Below are positions 1-8,083 of a stretch of DNA of 61,051 nucleotides, piece after piece. Source of the stretch: an uncultured Bacteroidales bacterium. Lineage in GTDB: Bacteria; Bacteroidota; Bacteroidia; Bacteroidales; Muribaculaceae. The DNA lies in NCBI GenBank assembly GCA_902760865.1, contig CACWID010000014.1, forward strand, positions 1 through 61,051, in the 5' to 3' direction. The notes beneath the pieces were generated by a model. The model saw only the letters and a program-made list of their open reading frames with translations, was not told where the DNA came from and did not search any database. Each line of letters starts with the position of its first letter. Positions within the stretch are counted from its first letter, which is position 1. A program made the translations under genes and the position numbers.

Positions 1-50
1 TTACCACCTACACCGACGGCACCACCAGCGCTGTTAAGGTGATGAAGTAA
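1..50 (+). CDS. 3' end of an unidentified protein (5' truncated)
   Basis: An open frame enters from the left edge and ends at TAA (48-50). The last residues read TTYTDGTTSAVKVMK. Too little is present to assign a family. It is called coding because the frame is open to the edge, its composition matches neighbouring genes, and the stop is followed at once by an intergenic repeat tract, as at other gene ends in this window. Confidence 0.5.
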   Translation, partial: TTYTDGTTSAVKVMK

Positions 51-57
51 TCAGCTT

Positions 58-97
58 AGCCATTAGCTTTTAGCCTTTAGCTATTAGCTGATAGCAA
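58..97. repeat. 7-bp-period intergenic tract (AGCNNNN)
   Basis: AGC occurs at 58, 65, 72, 79, 86 and 93, six times at exactly 7-bp spacing, with T/A-rich filler that varies. It lies just after the stop codon of the truncated gene. See the finding on heptad tracts. Confidence 0.8.
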
Positions 98-105
98 ACG
101 AATCT

Positions 106-135
106 GTAGAGACGCAAGATGACTTGCGTCTCTAC
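106..135 (+). terminator. GAGACGCAA palindrome, copy 1 (terminator-like)
   Basis: A perfect 13-bp inverted repeat (GTAGAGACGCAAG at 106-118, its complement at 123-135) with a 4-nt loop is followed by TTTTTTG. It can act as an intrinsic terminator for the truncated upstream gene. The same palindrome core recurs at 321-346 and 377-398. Confidence 0.6.
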
Positions 136-149
136 TTTTTTGCGCGTGC

Positions 150-282
150 GCGTCAGCAACTCCCCCTCTAAGATTAGAGGGGGCCGGGGGGCGTTGACGC
201 TACGGAAGGCTTTGTCAGACGTTTTTCATACTCCTCCGGCGCTTCGCGCCACCTCCCCTATCTTAGGGGAGGAATTGGGGCT
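150..282. mobile_element. Internal fragment of the MITE-like family (copy C)
   Basis: This stretch holds the interior of the element found complete at 8084-8332: a GC-rich hairpin around CCCCCTCTAAGATTAGAGGG, a GGGGGGCGTTGA segment, then CATACTCCTCCGGCG and CACCTCCCCTATCTTAGGGG. The AACGTGAGCTCGACGAA-type ends are missing. The fragment sits between GAGACGCAA palindromes instead, so it may be a decayed copy or part of a composite. Confidence 0.6.
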
Positions 283-320
283 ACATGCTGTCATTCAGTG
301 GGTTGTACTACCGATGACCT

Positions 321-402
321 GTAGAGACGCAAAATCTTGCGTCTCCAACCGTCAGGCGTTACTATCATCCGACCGGGAGACGCAAAATTTTGCGTCTCTA
401 CT
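321..402. repeat. GAGACGCAA palindromes, copies 2 and 3
   Basis: Copy 2 (321-346) and copy 3 (377-398, a perfect 22-bp palindrome running into CTACTTTTTTG) repeat the core of copy 1. Copies 1 and 3 are each followed by CTACTTTTTTG or CTTTTTTG. Three copies in 300 bp suggest a dispersed repeat that also forms terminators. Nothing else coding is supported between 51 and 527. Confidence 0.6.
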
Positions 403-469
403 TTTTTGAGGCGGGGTGGCTGCGACAAAGATTTTCTCAAAAAAAAGTCAATAATCTAAGATTATTGCT

Positions 470-477
470 TACTTTTG
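470..477 (+). promoter_or_regulatory. -7 box for the zinc-ribbon gene
   Basis: TACTTTTG fits the Bacteroidota -7 consensus TAnnTTTG and lies about 50 bp before the start at 528. No convincing -33 TTTG was found. Confidence 0.45.
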
Positions 478-527
478 CAGATTGTAACAATACGAAGAAA
501 ACAAACGCTAAAAAATAGACTACGATT

Positions 528-2000
528 ATGAGATGTCAACATTGCGGACATGAAGTCCCTGAGGGTTCTGCCTTCTGCAACAAGTGCGGCTATCGCATGA
601 GTGATGAAGTCATGTGCAGTTACTGCCATGAGCCCATGCCATCAACGTCAGTATTTTGTCCCCATTGCGGCAAAGCCGTTGACAATGCGATGAGCATTGC
701 ACGGCAGACCACGGCCACGGGAGGCCAACGCCCCCAGCAGCCGACGGGCACCACCTACAACGAGCAACGACGTGCCGCCGAGCGCCAGGCTGCCCGCCAG
801 CCAGTCAACGCCTGGAAACAGCCCGAGCAGGACGACGATGATGATGACGACGATGGCGGCAACAGCGGCGGCGGTTCCAACTTCAACCGCAACCTGATCA
901 TCGGCATCGTGCTGGCCGTGCTGGCCATAGCCCTGCTGAGCCTGTTGCGCCACTGCAACAGCCAGGAGAACGACCGCCTTGAGGCGCGTGCCGACAGTGC
1001 CGCCCTCATCGCCGACAGCAGCCAGGAGCCTGTCCAGATCCTCGCTGCCGAGCTGAGCCGCAACGGCATGGCTGAGGATAAGGCCTACACGGGCTGTGCA
1101 GTGCGCTTCGCCAGCACTGACCCCGACACCCCCGAGCGCATCGTGGGTGTGACCTACAAGGACGACACCGACCGCCCCTTCATCAAGGTCTATAACCTCA
1201 CCCGTGACGGTGCACAGTGGAAGACCGAACTGGGCCAGACCAAATACTATGACGGACGCTCCATCATCATGGACAACAGCTCGCTCATCGCCGACGGCAT
1301 GAATGTGCCGCGCGCCGTGACCGTCGATGGCAAGCAGTGCCTGTACTTCGCCTTCCTCAACCACCTGAAGGGTGCCGGTGAGGGCAATAACGGCCGCGTG
1401 ACGCTGGCCCTGTATGACGTCGAGGGCAAGAAACTGACGACGCTGACCTATGACGGCCAGATACGTTCCCGCACCGACGGACGCCAGTACGTCTATTGCC
1501 GCGGACCGCTGGAGAGCACCAGCGGCAGCGAGCGCTCCTTCCTGCGCCAGGAGGCCGCCAGCATCGGCGCCATCCGCGTAGCCACCCAGGACGAGATTGA
1601 CGCCGAGGAAGAGGCTAAGGCCAAGGAAGAAGAGGAAAAGGCCCTGGCTGGCGAGGAGAACGCCGAAGCCAAGTGGAACCACGACAATGCCGAGAACATG
1701 GACAAGCTCAAGGAGGGCGAGGAAGTGAAGATGAAGCCCACCCAATATGACAAGCCCATCATCAACATGAAGGAAATCAAGGAGAAGCTCGAGAACGACC
1801 GCTACCTGGTATTCCTCGACACCAAGGGCTCGGTAGTCGGCTTCAACAAGAGCTCCCGCAAGTACTTCACCATCTATGGCGGCAAGAACGGCGCGGCATC
1901 GGGCATCAGCTTCAGCGGCGACAACAATGTGCTCATCAAGACCGCCGGCGGCAGCATTACCTATGACCTGGTCCACGACAAGGCCAAAACGGCAAACTGA
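528..2000 (+). CDS. Double zinc-ribbon, single-pass membrane protein
   Basis: A 490-residue protein. The N-terminus has two CxxC...CxxC zinc ribbons (C3/C6/C17/C20 and C30/C33/C44/C47). A Gln/Arg-rich linker follows, then a run of eight Asp (about 102-109), a Gly/Ser stretch and one hydrophobic segment at about 122-141. The remaining 350 residues contain a charged EEEAKAKEEEEKA stretch near 365. I do not recognise the C-terminal domain. The layout suggests cytosolic zinc ribbons anchored to the inner membrane with the larger domain on the far side; this is inferred. The start is the first ATG after a TAnnTTTG box. A tiny membrane peptide gene starts 11 bp downstream. Confidence 0.85.
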   Translation: MRCQHCGHEVPEGSAFCNKCGYRMSDEVMCSYCHEPMPSTSVFCPHCGKAVDNAMSIARQTTATGGQRPQQPTGTTYNEQRRAAERQAARQPVNAWKQPEQDDDDDDDDGGNSGGGSNFNRNLIIGIVLAVLAIALLSLLRHCNSQENDRLEARADSAALIADSSQEPVQILAAELSRNGMAEDKAYTGCAVRFASTDPDTPERIVGVTYKDDTDRPFIKVYNLTRDGAQWKTELGQTKYYDGRSIIMDNSSLIADGMNVPRAVTVDGKQCLYFAFLNHLKGAGEGNNGRVTLALYDVEGKKLTTLTYDGQIRSRTDGRQYVYCRGPLESTSGSERSFLRQEAASIGAIRVATQDEIDAEEEAKAKEEEEKALAGEENAEAKWNHDNAENMDKLKEGEEVKMKPTQYDKPIINMKEIKEKLENDRYLVFLDTKGSVVGFNKSSRKYFTIYGGKNGAASGISFSGDNNVLIKTAGGSITYDLVHDKAKTAN

Positions 2001-2011
2001 TTACGCAATAA

Positions 2012-2122
2012 ATGACTCCCGAGAAACGATACTACTTCTGGTTTTTCCTCAAGTTGGACCTCATCCTGGCAGGCCTGTTAGCCCTGCTGTGGTGGCTCAA
2101 TCACATCGCCTCTGCGGGATAA
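2012..2122 (+). CDS. 36-residue membrane peptide
   Basis: A short frame begins 11 bp after the zinc-ribbon gene. It encodes a polar aromatic start (MTPEKRYYFWFFLKLD) followed by a hydrophobic helix ending LLALLWWLNHIASAG. The GC-rich third positions resemble the neighbouring genes, and the frame ends right at the repeat array. It could be a partner of the zinc-ribbon protein. No family is recognised, and a ribosome binding site is not obvious. Confidence 0.5.
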   Translation: MTPEKRYYFWFFLKLDLILAGLLALLWWLNHIASAG

Positions 2123-2193
2123 TCTAGTATATCTAGTACTTCTAGATCATCTAGATCATCTAGACCATCTAGATTATCTAGACCGTCTAGAAA
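2122..2193. repeat. 9-bp tandem array with TCTAGA cores (8 units)
   Basis: Eight consecutive 9-bp units of the form ATCTAGNNN run from 2122 to 2193; six contain the palindrome TCTAGA. A related array lies at 42155-42217. Confidence 0.85.
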
Positions 2194-2200
2194 CCAACCG

Positions 2201-2235
2201 ACTGACAACTAAAAACTGACAACTAAAAGCTAAAA
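2201..2235. repeat. 7-bp-period tract before the GNAT gene
   Basis: ACT or GCT occurs at 2201, 2208, 2215, 2222 and 2229 (ACTGACA and ACTAAAA units). The tract ends 1 bp before the ATG at 2237, so it forms the immediate leader, where a ribosome binding site would lie. Confidence 0.75.
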
Positions 2236-2236
2236 T

Positions 2237-3367
2237 ATGGTTGAAATCCGAGAAATCCAACCCACCCGGCGCAACCTGCTCAAGTTTGTGCGTTTCCCCA
2301 TCGATGTCATCTACCGCGACAACGAGTACTACGTTCCGCCGCTGGTCACCGATGAAGTGAACACCCTGCGCCCCGACAAGAACCCGGCATTTGACTTCTG
2401 CGAGGCAGCCTATTTCATGGCATACCGTGATGGGAAAATCGTGGGCCGCATCGCAGGCATCATCAACCATCTGGTCAATGAGCGCATCAACAAAAAGGAG
2501 ACCCGTTTCAGTTACATCGACTTTATCGACGATGTCGAGGTCGTCGATGCCCTCATCGACGCCGTGACCCGTTGGGGCAAGAGCAAAGGCATGGAGCACC
2601 TGACCGGTCCCTTGAGCTTTACCGACATGGACCCTGAAGGCCTGCTCGTCGAGGGCTTTGACCGCATTGGCACAACAGGCGCCGTGTATAGCCACGCCTA
2701 TTATCACAAGCACTTGGAGCGCATGGGCTTTGTCAAGGATGTGGACTGGCTGGAGTTCCTGATCACCATCCCCAAACAGGTTCCCGAGAAGATGCAACGC
2801 ATCGCCAACCTGATAAGCGAACGCATGAATGTGACGACAATCAAGTACACCGACCGCAAGCAACTGGTCAAGGACTATGGTGACGCCATCTTCAAACTGA
2901 TCAATGTGGCCTATGACGAGTTGTTCGGCTACTCGCCCTTGTCCGACAAGCAGATCAAGCACTATATCAAGATGTACCTGCCCTTCCTGCCGCTCGACGA
3001 CCTGTCGATGGTCATTGACAAAGACACGCGCGAGCTCGTCGGCGTAGGCATCACCATACCCTCGATGTCCAAGGCGCTCATCAAGAGTCGCGGCCGCCTG
3101 TTCCCCATGGGCTGGAAATACTTGCTCGATGCCTTCAAGCACAATAATGTGGTGGATCTCATGCTCATTGCCGTCAAGCCTGAACTTCAGAACAAGGGTG
3201 TGAACTCACTCATCTTCAATGACCTCATCCCCGTGTTCAACAAGCATGGCTACACCCATGCCGAGAGCAACCACGAGCTGGAACTCAACTCCAAGGTGCT
3301 CAAGCAATGGGAATACTTCGAGTATGACCAGCACAAGCGCCGCCGCGCCTATACTAAAGAAATCTGA
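2237..3367 (+). CDS. GNAT-like N-acetyltransferase family protein
   Basis: A 376-residue soluble protein. Its overall character matches the long GNAT-like proteins annotated in Bacteroidales: a segment near 60-75 (AYRDGKIVGRIAGII) with the beta-strand pattern of an acetyltransferase fold, and a second block near 300-340 (VKPELQNKGVNSLIFNDL) resembling the acetyl-CoA-binding motif Q/RxxG. The acceptor is unknown. There is no signal peptide or membrane segment. The start follows a heptad tract. It is probably transcribed with, or just ahead of, pgi, 70 bp away. Confidence 0.7.
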   Translation: MVEIREIQPTRRNLLKFVRFPIDVIYRDNEYYVPPLVTDEVNTLRPDKNPAFDFCEAAYFMAYRDGKIVGRIAGIINHLVNERINKKETRFSYIDFIDDVEVVDALIDAVTRWGKSKGMEHLTGPLSFTDMDPEGLLVEGFDRIGTTGAVYSHAYYHKHLERMGFVKDVDWLEFLITIPKQVPEKMQRIANLISERMNVTTIKYTDRKQLVKDYGDAIFKLINVAYDELFGYSPLSDKQIKHYIKMYLPFLPLDDLSMVIDKDTRELVGVGITIPSMSKALIKSRGRLFPMGWKYLLDAFKHNNVVDLMLIAVKPELQNKGVNSLIFNDLIPVFNKHGYTHAESNHELELNSKVLKQWEYFEYDQHKRRRAYTKEI

Positions 3368-3392
3368 TTTGCACCAGAGCAAATCAAATTGA

Positions 3393-3417
3393 TTAGTGGT
3401 TAGTGATTAGAGAATTA
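3393..3417. repeat. Short 7-bp-period tract (TTAGNNN)
   Basis: TTAG occurs at 3393, 3400 and 3407, between the GNAT-like gene and pgi. Three units only. Confidence 0.5.
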
Positions 3418-3437
3418 ACTAAAAAACAATAATATTT

Positions 3438-4766
3438 ATGAACGACAAGATTCAAGTTATCAGCAAATATGCCCTTGACGGGAACGCCCTCAAGAGCGCA
3501 GAAGCCTTACGCATGACCGCCATGGCCGCCAAGCAGACGCTCGAGAGCGGCAGCGGAGCGGGCAACGACTTCCTGGGTTGGCTGCACCTGCCCAGCAGCA
3601 TCGATGAGCAGTTACTGCAAGACATCGAGCGCAGCGCCGCACAGCTTCGCAGCGAGTGCGAGTATGTCATCAGCATCGGCATCGGCGGCAGCTACCTGGG
3701 CGCCAAGGCCGTCATCGAGGCCCTGAGCGACCACTTTGCCGCCTATAAGAGCGGTAATGGCCCCAAGGTGCTGTTTGCCGGCAGCAACATCGGTGAGGAC
3801 TATCTCTATGACATGATGGACCTCGTGCGCGGACACAAGTTCGGCATCATCGTCATTTCCAAGTCAGGCACGACGACCGAGCCGGGCATCGCCTTCCGCA
3901 TCTTCAAGGACATGCTCGAGAAGCAGGAAGGCAAGGCATTTGCCCAGCGCAACATCGTCGCTGTGACTGACGCCCGCCGTGGCGCCCTGCGTGGTCTTGC
4001 CACCCAGGAGGGCTATGCTACCTACGTCATCCCCGACGACGTCGGTGGCCGCTTCTCGGTGCTCACCCCTGTCGGCCTGCTGCCCATCGCGGTGGCCGGG
4101 TTTGACATCCGCGCCCTCGTGGCCGGCGCCGTCGAGATGGAGAAGGAAGGCGACGAGCAGGTGATGCACTATGCCATCGCCCGCAACGCCCTGTACAAGA
4201 ACGGCAAGAAAATCGAGGTTCTCGCCAACTTCAGTCCCCGCCTTCACTTCATCGCCGAGTGGTGGAAACAGCTCTACGGCGAGAGCGAGGGCAAGGGCCA
4301 CAAGGGCATCTTCCCCGCCAGCGTCGATTTCACTACCGACCTGCACAGCATGGGCCAGATGATACAGGACGGCGAGCGCACGCTCTTCGAGACCGTCCTC
4401 AGCGTGGGCGACCAGCAGCATGAGGTCATCATCCCCCGCGACGAGGAGGACCTGGACGGCCTGAACTACATCGCCGGCAAGAACGTGGACTACGTCAACA
4501 AGATGGCCGAGCTGGGTACCCGCCTAGCTCACGTCGATGGCGGCGTGCCCAACCTGATCATCACCATGCCGACTGTCAATGAGCGCTATCTGGGCCAGCT
4601 GATCTACTTCTTCGAGAAGGCGTGCGGCGTGAGCGGCTACATCCTGGGCGTGAACCCGTTTGACCAGCCCGGTGTCGAGGCCTACAAGAAGAACATGTTC
4701 GCCCTGCTCGAGAAGCCCGGCCACGAACAAGCCACGGCCCAAATCAAAGCGAGACTCAAAAACTAA
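3438..4766 (+). CDS. pgi: Glucose-6-phosphate isomerase
   Basis: A 442-residue cytosolic enzyme that interconverts glucose-6-phosphate and fructose-6-phosphate, linking imported glucose to glycolysis. Visible family motifs are [18 protein letters not shown] near 75, the phosphate-binding stretch [14 protein letters not shown] near 140, and the C-terminal signature [20 protein letters not shown] near 400. The length fits the short clade of the family found in Bacteroidota and Firmicutes. It ends in a heptad tract and lies 67 bp before the CoA-transferase gene, in the same direction. Confidence 0.96.
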   Translation: MNDKIQVISKYALDGNALKSAEALRMTAMAAKQTLESGSGAGNDFLGWLHLPSSIDEQLLQDIERSAAQLRSECEYVISIGIGGSYLGAKAVIEALSDHFAAYKSGNGPKVLFAGSNIGEDYLYDMMDLVRGHKFGIIVISKSGTTTEPGIAFRIFKDMLEKQEGKAFAQRNIVAVTDARRGALRGLATQEGYATYVIPDDVGGRFSVLTPVGLLPIAVAGFDIRALVAGAVEMEKEGDEQVMHYAIARNALYKNGKKIEVLANFSPRLHFIAEWWKQLYGESEGKGHKGIFPASVDFTTDLHSMGQMIQDGERTLFETVLSVGDQQHEVIIPRDEEDLDGLNYIAGKNVDYVNKMAELGTRLAHVDGGVPNLIITMPTVNERYLGQLIYFFEKACGVSGYILGVNPFDQPGVEAYKKNMFALLEKPGHEQATAQIKARLKN

Positions 4767-4817
4767 GAACTAAAAACTATAAACTACTAAAGACTAGTGA
4801 CTAGCGACTAGTGACTA
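4762..4817. repeat. 7-bp-period tract (ACTANNN), two phased blocks
   Basis: ACTA occurs at 4762, 4769, 4776 and 4783, and after a phase slip at 4786, 4793, 4800, 4807 and 4814. The first unit overlaps the last codons and stop of pgi (ends 4766). Confidence 0.85.
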
Positions 4818-4833
4818 AAAAACTAAATAAAAA

Positions 4834-6333
4834 ATGATTTATCCGATTCTTTCGGCCGAGGAAGCCGCCGAATTTGTACAAAATGGCTTCACCGTAGGCG
4901 TTTCGGGCTTTACTTCACCCGGTTGCCCTCAAGCTGTGCCTGTTGCCATCGCCGAGCGCGCCAAGCGCGAGCATGAGGCAGGCCGCGAGTTCAAGATCAA
5001 CCTCTTCTCCGGCGCATCGACCAGCGACCACATCGACGGTGAGCTGACCCGTGCCGACGCCCTGAACTTCCGCACTCCCTATCAGTCACACCCCGACATG
5101 CGCAAGGCTATCAACGCCAATGCCATCCACTATAACGACCGCCACTTGAGCGAGCTGGCACAGGAGTTCCGCTATGGCTTCTACGGCAAGATGGACATCG
5201 CTATCGTCGAGGCCCAGAGCATCACCGACGACGGCGATCTCGTGCTGGGCACCTCGATGGGCAACACCGCCACTTGGCTCAAGATGGCCGACAAGGTGAT
5301 TGTCGAGGTCAACGACCAGATTCCCGAGACCATCCTCGGCATGCACGACGTCTATACGCCCAACGATCCCCCTTATCGTCGCGAGATCCCTATCTACACG
5401 CCTCACGATCGCGTGGGTACTCCCACCGCCCATGTTGACCCCAAGAAGGTCCTCGGCGTTGTCAAGACTTCGCTGCCCATCAGCAAGGAGGGTGCCTTCA
5501 CCCCCGTTGATGAGGTGACTGCCGCCATCGGCCGCAACGTGTGCGCCTTCCTCGTTAACGAGCTCAAGGCCGGCCGCATCCCCAAGGAGTTCCTGCCCCT
5601 GCAGAGCGGTGTGGGCAACATCGCCAACGCCGTGCTCGACGCCCTCGACAAGAGCGACGACATTCCTCCCTTTGAGATGTACACCGAGGTCATCCAGGAC
5701 AGCGTGCTCGAGCTCCTCGAGAGCGGCAAGTGTAAGTTTGCCAGCACCTGCTCGATGACCTTCTCCAGCGGTGCCATGACCGAGTTCTTTGAGAAGGGCG
5801 AGGCCCTGCACGGCAAGGTGCTCATGCGCCCCAGCGAAATCAGCAACAACCCCGAGGTGGTTCGCCGTCTGGGCGTCATCACGATGAACACCGCCATCGA
5901 GGCCGACATCTACGGTCACATCAACTCGACCCACGTCAGCGGTACGCGCCTGATGAACGGTGTCGGCGGCTCGGGCGACTTCACCCGCAACGCCTACATC
6001 AGCATCTTCCTGTGCCCGTCGATCAAGAAGGACGACTGCATCAGCACCATCGTGCCCATGGTTTCCTATCCTGACCACAACCCGCACTCGGTCGACATCA
6101 TCATCACCGACCAGGGTATCGCCGACCTGCGCGGCAAGGATCCCGTCCAGAGCGCCCACGAGATTATCGAGAAGGCCGCCCATCCCGTTTATCGTCCCCT
6201 GCTGCGCGAGTACCTCAGCCTCGCCAAGAAGGGCCACGTGATGATGAACCCGGACATCGCCTTCGCCATGCACAGCACGCTGATTCACGACGGCGACATG
6301 CGCAAGACCGACTTCGCCAAGTTCATGAAGTAA
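4834..6333 (+). CDS. Acetyl-CoA hydrolase/transferase family (succinyl-CoA:acetate CoA-transferase type)
   Basis: A 499-residue class I CoA-transferase. The family moves CoA between acetate and succinate, or hydrolyses acetyl-CoA; in a fermenter it couples acetate release to succinyl-CoA formation. Supporting blocks are GFTVGVSGFTSPGCP near 18, LQSGVGNIANAVLDAL near 256, and YTEVIQDS near 283, where E285 probably corresponds to the catalytic glutamate. A glycine-rich block, NGVGGSGDFTRNAYIS, lies near 378. The presence of sdhCAB in the same window fits a succinate/acetate metabolism. The last 15 codons and the stop are duplicated at 7918-7962. Confidence 0.92.
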   Translation: MIYPILSAEEAAEFVQNGFTVGVSGFTSPGCPQAVPVAIAERAKREHEAGREFKINLFSGASTSDHIDGELTRADALNFRTPYQSHPDMRKAINANAIHYNDRHLSELAQEFRYGFYGKMDIAIVEAQSITDDGDLVLGTSMGNTATWLKMADKVIVEVNDQIPETILGMHDVYTPNDPPYRREIPIYTPHDRVGTPTAHVDPKKVLGVVKTSLPISKEGAFTPVDEVTAAIGRNVCAFLVNELKAGRIPKEFLPLQSGVGNIANAVLDALDKSDDIPPFEMYTEVIQDSVLELLESGKCKFASTCSMTFSSGAMTEFFEKGEALHGKVLMRPSEISNNPEVVRRLGVITMNTAIEADIYGHINSTHVSGTRLMNGVGGSGDFTRNAYISIFLCPSIKKDDCISTIVPMVSYPDHNPHSVDIIITDQGIADLRGKDPVQSAHEIIEKAAHPVYRPLLREYLSLAKKGHVMMNPDIAFAMHSTLIHDGDMRKTDFAKFMK

Positions 6334-6363
6334 GCCTTTAGCTATTAGCCTTTAGCCTTTAGC
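6333..6363. repeat. 7-bp-period tract (AGCNNNN) at the CoA-transferase stop
   Basis: AGC occurs at 6333, 6340, 6347, 6354 and 6361. The first unit begins on the last base of the TAA stop codon. The tract is duplicated at 7962-7992. Confidence 0.8.
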
Positions 6364-6387
6364 TGGCATCCGCAGGACGCGGAATTA

Positions 6388-6448
6388 AAAACAAGAAATA
6401 CAAGAACAACAATCTTCACCGGATTGTACATCTTGTATTTCTTGTTTT
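6388..6448 (+). terminator. Strong hairpin terminator after the CoA-transferase gene
   Basis: Perfect 18-bp arms (AAAACAAGAAATACAAGA at 6388-6405 and its complement at 6431-6448) enclose a second stem (ACAATC/GATTGT). The right arm ends in TTTT. A near copy lies at 8018-8077. Confidence 0.8.
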
Positions 6449-6505
6449 CCCTTATTATTCAGCTTGACTCCAGACTGAAAAACGAAATGCCTACCGGAAC
6501 TCACG

Positions 6506-7711
6506 CTAGTATAGCAACCCGAACATCCACAATGGAATGCGGCTGCCATGTCCCACCTCGGTATCATCAACGGCTAAGTAACTGTCGGGTATATCGGCAA
6601 TCTGGTCAAAAGTCTTGGCCTTACCACCCACTTCGAACAGGTATTTGTCGTCGATGATGAAATCCCCCTTCTTGGGTGTCTTCACGCTATGATCAACCTG
6701 CAATTGGCTTAAGAAAAATGTTTCGCGTTCATTTCCCTTGTCAACTCTAGGACATAGGACGTGCATCAAATTAGTATTTCCCAAGAATATCTTATCAGGC
6801 TTGAACAGGTATTTATAATTCTTGATTTTGTTCGTGAGTAAATCAAGTATCTGTGCCTTATCCAAGGCATAGAGCATCTTCAAACCCAGATCATTATTTG
6901 TAGAGAGCTGTTTCCATAATTCTGACATACTGGGCTCAAAAGGCACCCTCTCGCTGATGATCATCAATAGCTTTCTGATTTTTAATATGGTTTCATATGA
7001 TACATTCTCTACCGCCGGCAAATCATTTTCTATCACCACCGAAACGGTTTCACGCAAGCGCAAAGGATAATCTTCACCCGATTCACGATAGAACGGATAA
7101 TAACCATGTTCCAGATAAGCCTCAAAACATGGTATGATCTTGATATCCCGTAGAACCTTCAGCGCAATACCGACATGATGCTGTAACAATTCTTCCAGGG
7201 CAATGGCATCAAGATGAATGCGACCCTCAAAATCAAGAAACTCACGAAATGATAACCCATAGAGGGTGTAAACTGTTTGTCGACGAGACAAATCCACCTT
7301 GGCATTATCCATAATCAACAACGAACTGCTGGTATAGACAATACTTATGTCGGGATGATTATCGTAGATGTTTTTCAGTGTTTCGGACCAATGTTCATAG
7401 CGATGCACCTCATCGAGGTAAATCCGCCTGATACCATGACGGTCGGCCCAACTGACCAAATCCATCAACGAGTGGGACGAGAACCACAGGTCATCAAGGG
7501 ATGCATAAAGCGTTTGATCAATATCATCATAATTCTCCAGAATGTGCTGTAGCAGCATAGTGGTCTTTCCAACACCTCGAGCTCCCCTGACTCCAATCAT
7601 ACGGGCATTCCAGTTAATCTTGGAATAGAGATAACGCTTGAAGCGCAAATTAATCTTTGCGATTCTACGGTGATAATTGTCAATCAGGGGTTGAAGATCT
7701 ATTGTTTCCAT
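6506..7711 (-). CDS. AAA-type ATPase (AAA_14/DUF4143-like)
   Basis: A 401-residue protein if translation starts at the ATG at 7711. An upstream extension to 7912 is open, but it runs through the operator-like dyads and is not protein-like. Walker A is GARGVGKT (43-50) and Walker B is IRRIYLDEVHR (95-105). A later TSSS stretch fits sensor 1, and the C-terminal third is nuclease-like in pattern (DFIIDDKYLFEVGGKAK). Proteins of this kind are common and often multi-copy in Bacteroidales, and their biological role is unsettled. The gene is AT-richer than its neighbours, opposes the CoA-transferase gene, and sits between two copies of that gene's 3' end, so it looks inserted. Confidence 0.85.
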   Translation of the reverse strand: METIDLQPLIDNYHRRIAKINLRFKRYLYSKINWNARMIGVRGARGVGKTTMLLQHILENYDDIDQTLYASLDDLWFSSHSLMDLVSWADRHGIRRIYLDEVHRYEHWSETLKNIYDNHPDISIVYTSSSLLIMDNAKVDLSRRQTVYTLYGLSFREFLDFEGRIHLDAIALEELLQHHVGIALKVLRDIKIIPCFEAYLEHGYYPFYRESGEDYPLRLRETVSVVIENDLPAVENVSYETILKIRKLLMIISERVPFEPSMSELWKQLSTNNDLGLKMLYALDKAQILDLLTNKIKNYKYLFKPDKIFLGNTNLMHVLCPRVDKGNERETFFLSQLQVDHSVKTPKKGDFIIDDKYLFEVGGKAKTFDQIADIPDSYLAVDDTEVGHGSRIPLWMFGLLY

Positions 7712-7751
7712 AAGCCAAATAGTTGATATTTCCAGCCGCAAAAATACACAT

Positions 7752-7802
7752 TTACATTTTGAAATGCAAAAAATATGGAGTTTTTTACATTTTAAAATGT
7801 AA
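7752..7802. promoter_or_regulatory. Twin operator-like dyads before the ATPase gene
   Basis: A perfect 18-bp palindrome, TTACATTTTAAAATGTAA (7785-7802), and a near copy, TTACATTTTGAAATGCAA (7752-7769), are spaced 33 bp apart, about three helical turns. They lie 41-91 bp upstream of the ATPase start. They look like a pair of binding sites for a dimeric repressor, possibly autoregulatory. Confidence 0.55.
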
Positions 7803-7917
7803 ATTCCACATCTTGACTGATAGATAGTACGATATAAAGGATGCCACATCTTTATAGTCGCCATAATCTCGTGGAGGACAGGAGAACAACCAATCGTTGA
7901 GCTACAAGTCATCTATT

Positions 7918-8081
7918 GACGGCGACATGCGCAAGACCGACTTCGCCAAGTTCATGAAGTAAGCCGTTAGCTATTAGCCTTTAGGCTTTAGCTGGCATCC
8001 GCATTCCTGCGGAATTAAAAACAAGAAATACAAGAACAACAATCTTCACTGGATTGTACATCTTGTATTTCTTGTTTCCCT
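7918..8081. repeat. Direct repeat copy 2
   Basis: Second copy of the CoA-transferase 3' end (45 identical bp including TAA at 7960-7962), heptad tract, small hairpin and terminator stem (8018-8077). No start codon or upstream coding sequence accompanies it. It ends at 8081, directly before the TTAA of the MITE. Confidence 0.93.
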
Positions 8082-8083
8082 CT

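Larger units (their letters stand above)
6289..6452. repeat. Direct repeat copy 1: 3' end of CoA-transferase gene plus terminator
   Basis: From 6289 the sequence matches 7918 onward at a constant offset of 1629 bp until a 1-bp indel near 6375. The 45 bp of coding sequence and stop are identical. The following heptad tract, small hairpin and terminator differ at only a few positions. The match ends where the MITE begins in copy 2. Confidence 0.93.

Noticed and set aside
119-409. 96-codon frame across the first intergenic region
   Set aside because: It runs through palindromes and MITE fragments; the translation follows the repeats and has no start signal.
648-1976. 442-codon minus-strand frame over the zinc-ribbon gene
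   Set aside because: Shadow of a gene with clear zinc-ribbon and membrane features; the Val/Ala/Leu-rich product has no coherent domain.
2122-2193. CRISPR-like array
   Set aside because: Units are 9 bp and contiguous, without spacers, and no cas genes are present.
7712-7912. 67-codon N-terminal extension of the ATPase
   Set aside because: It would translate the operator-like dyads and a Cys/Lys-rich non-family sequence; METIDLQPLI at 7711 is the better start.
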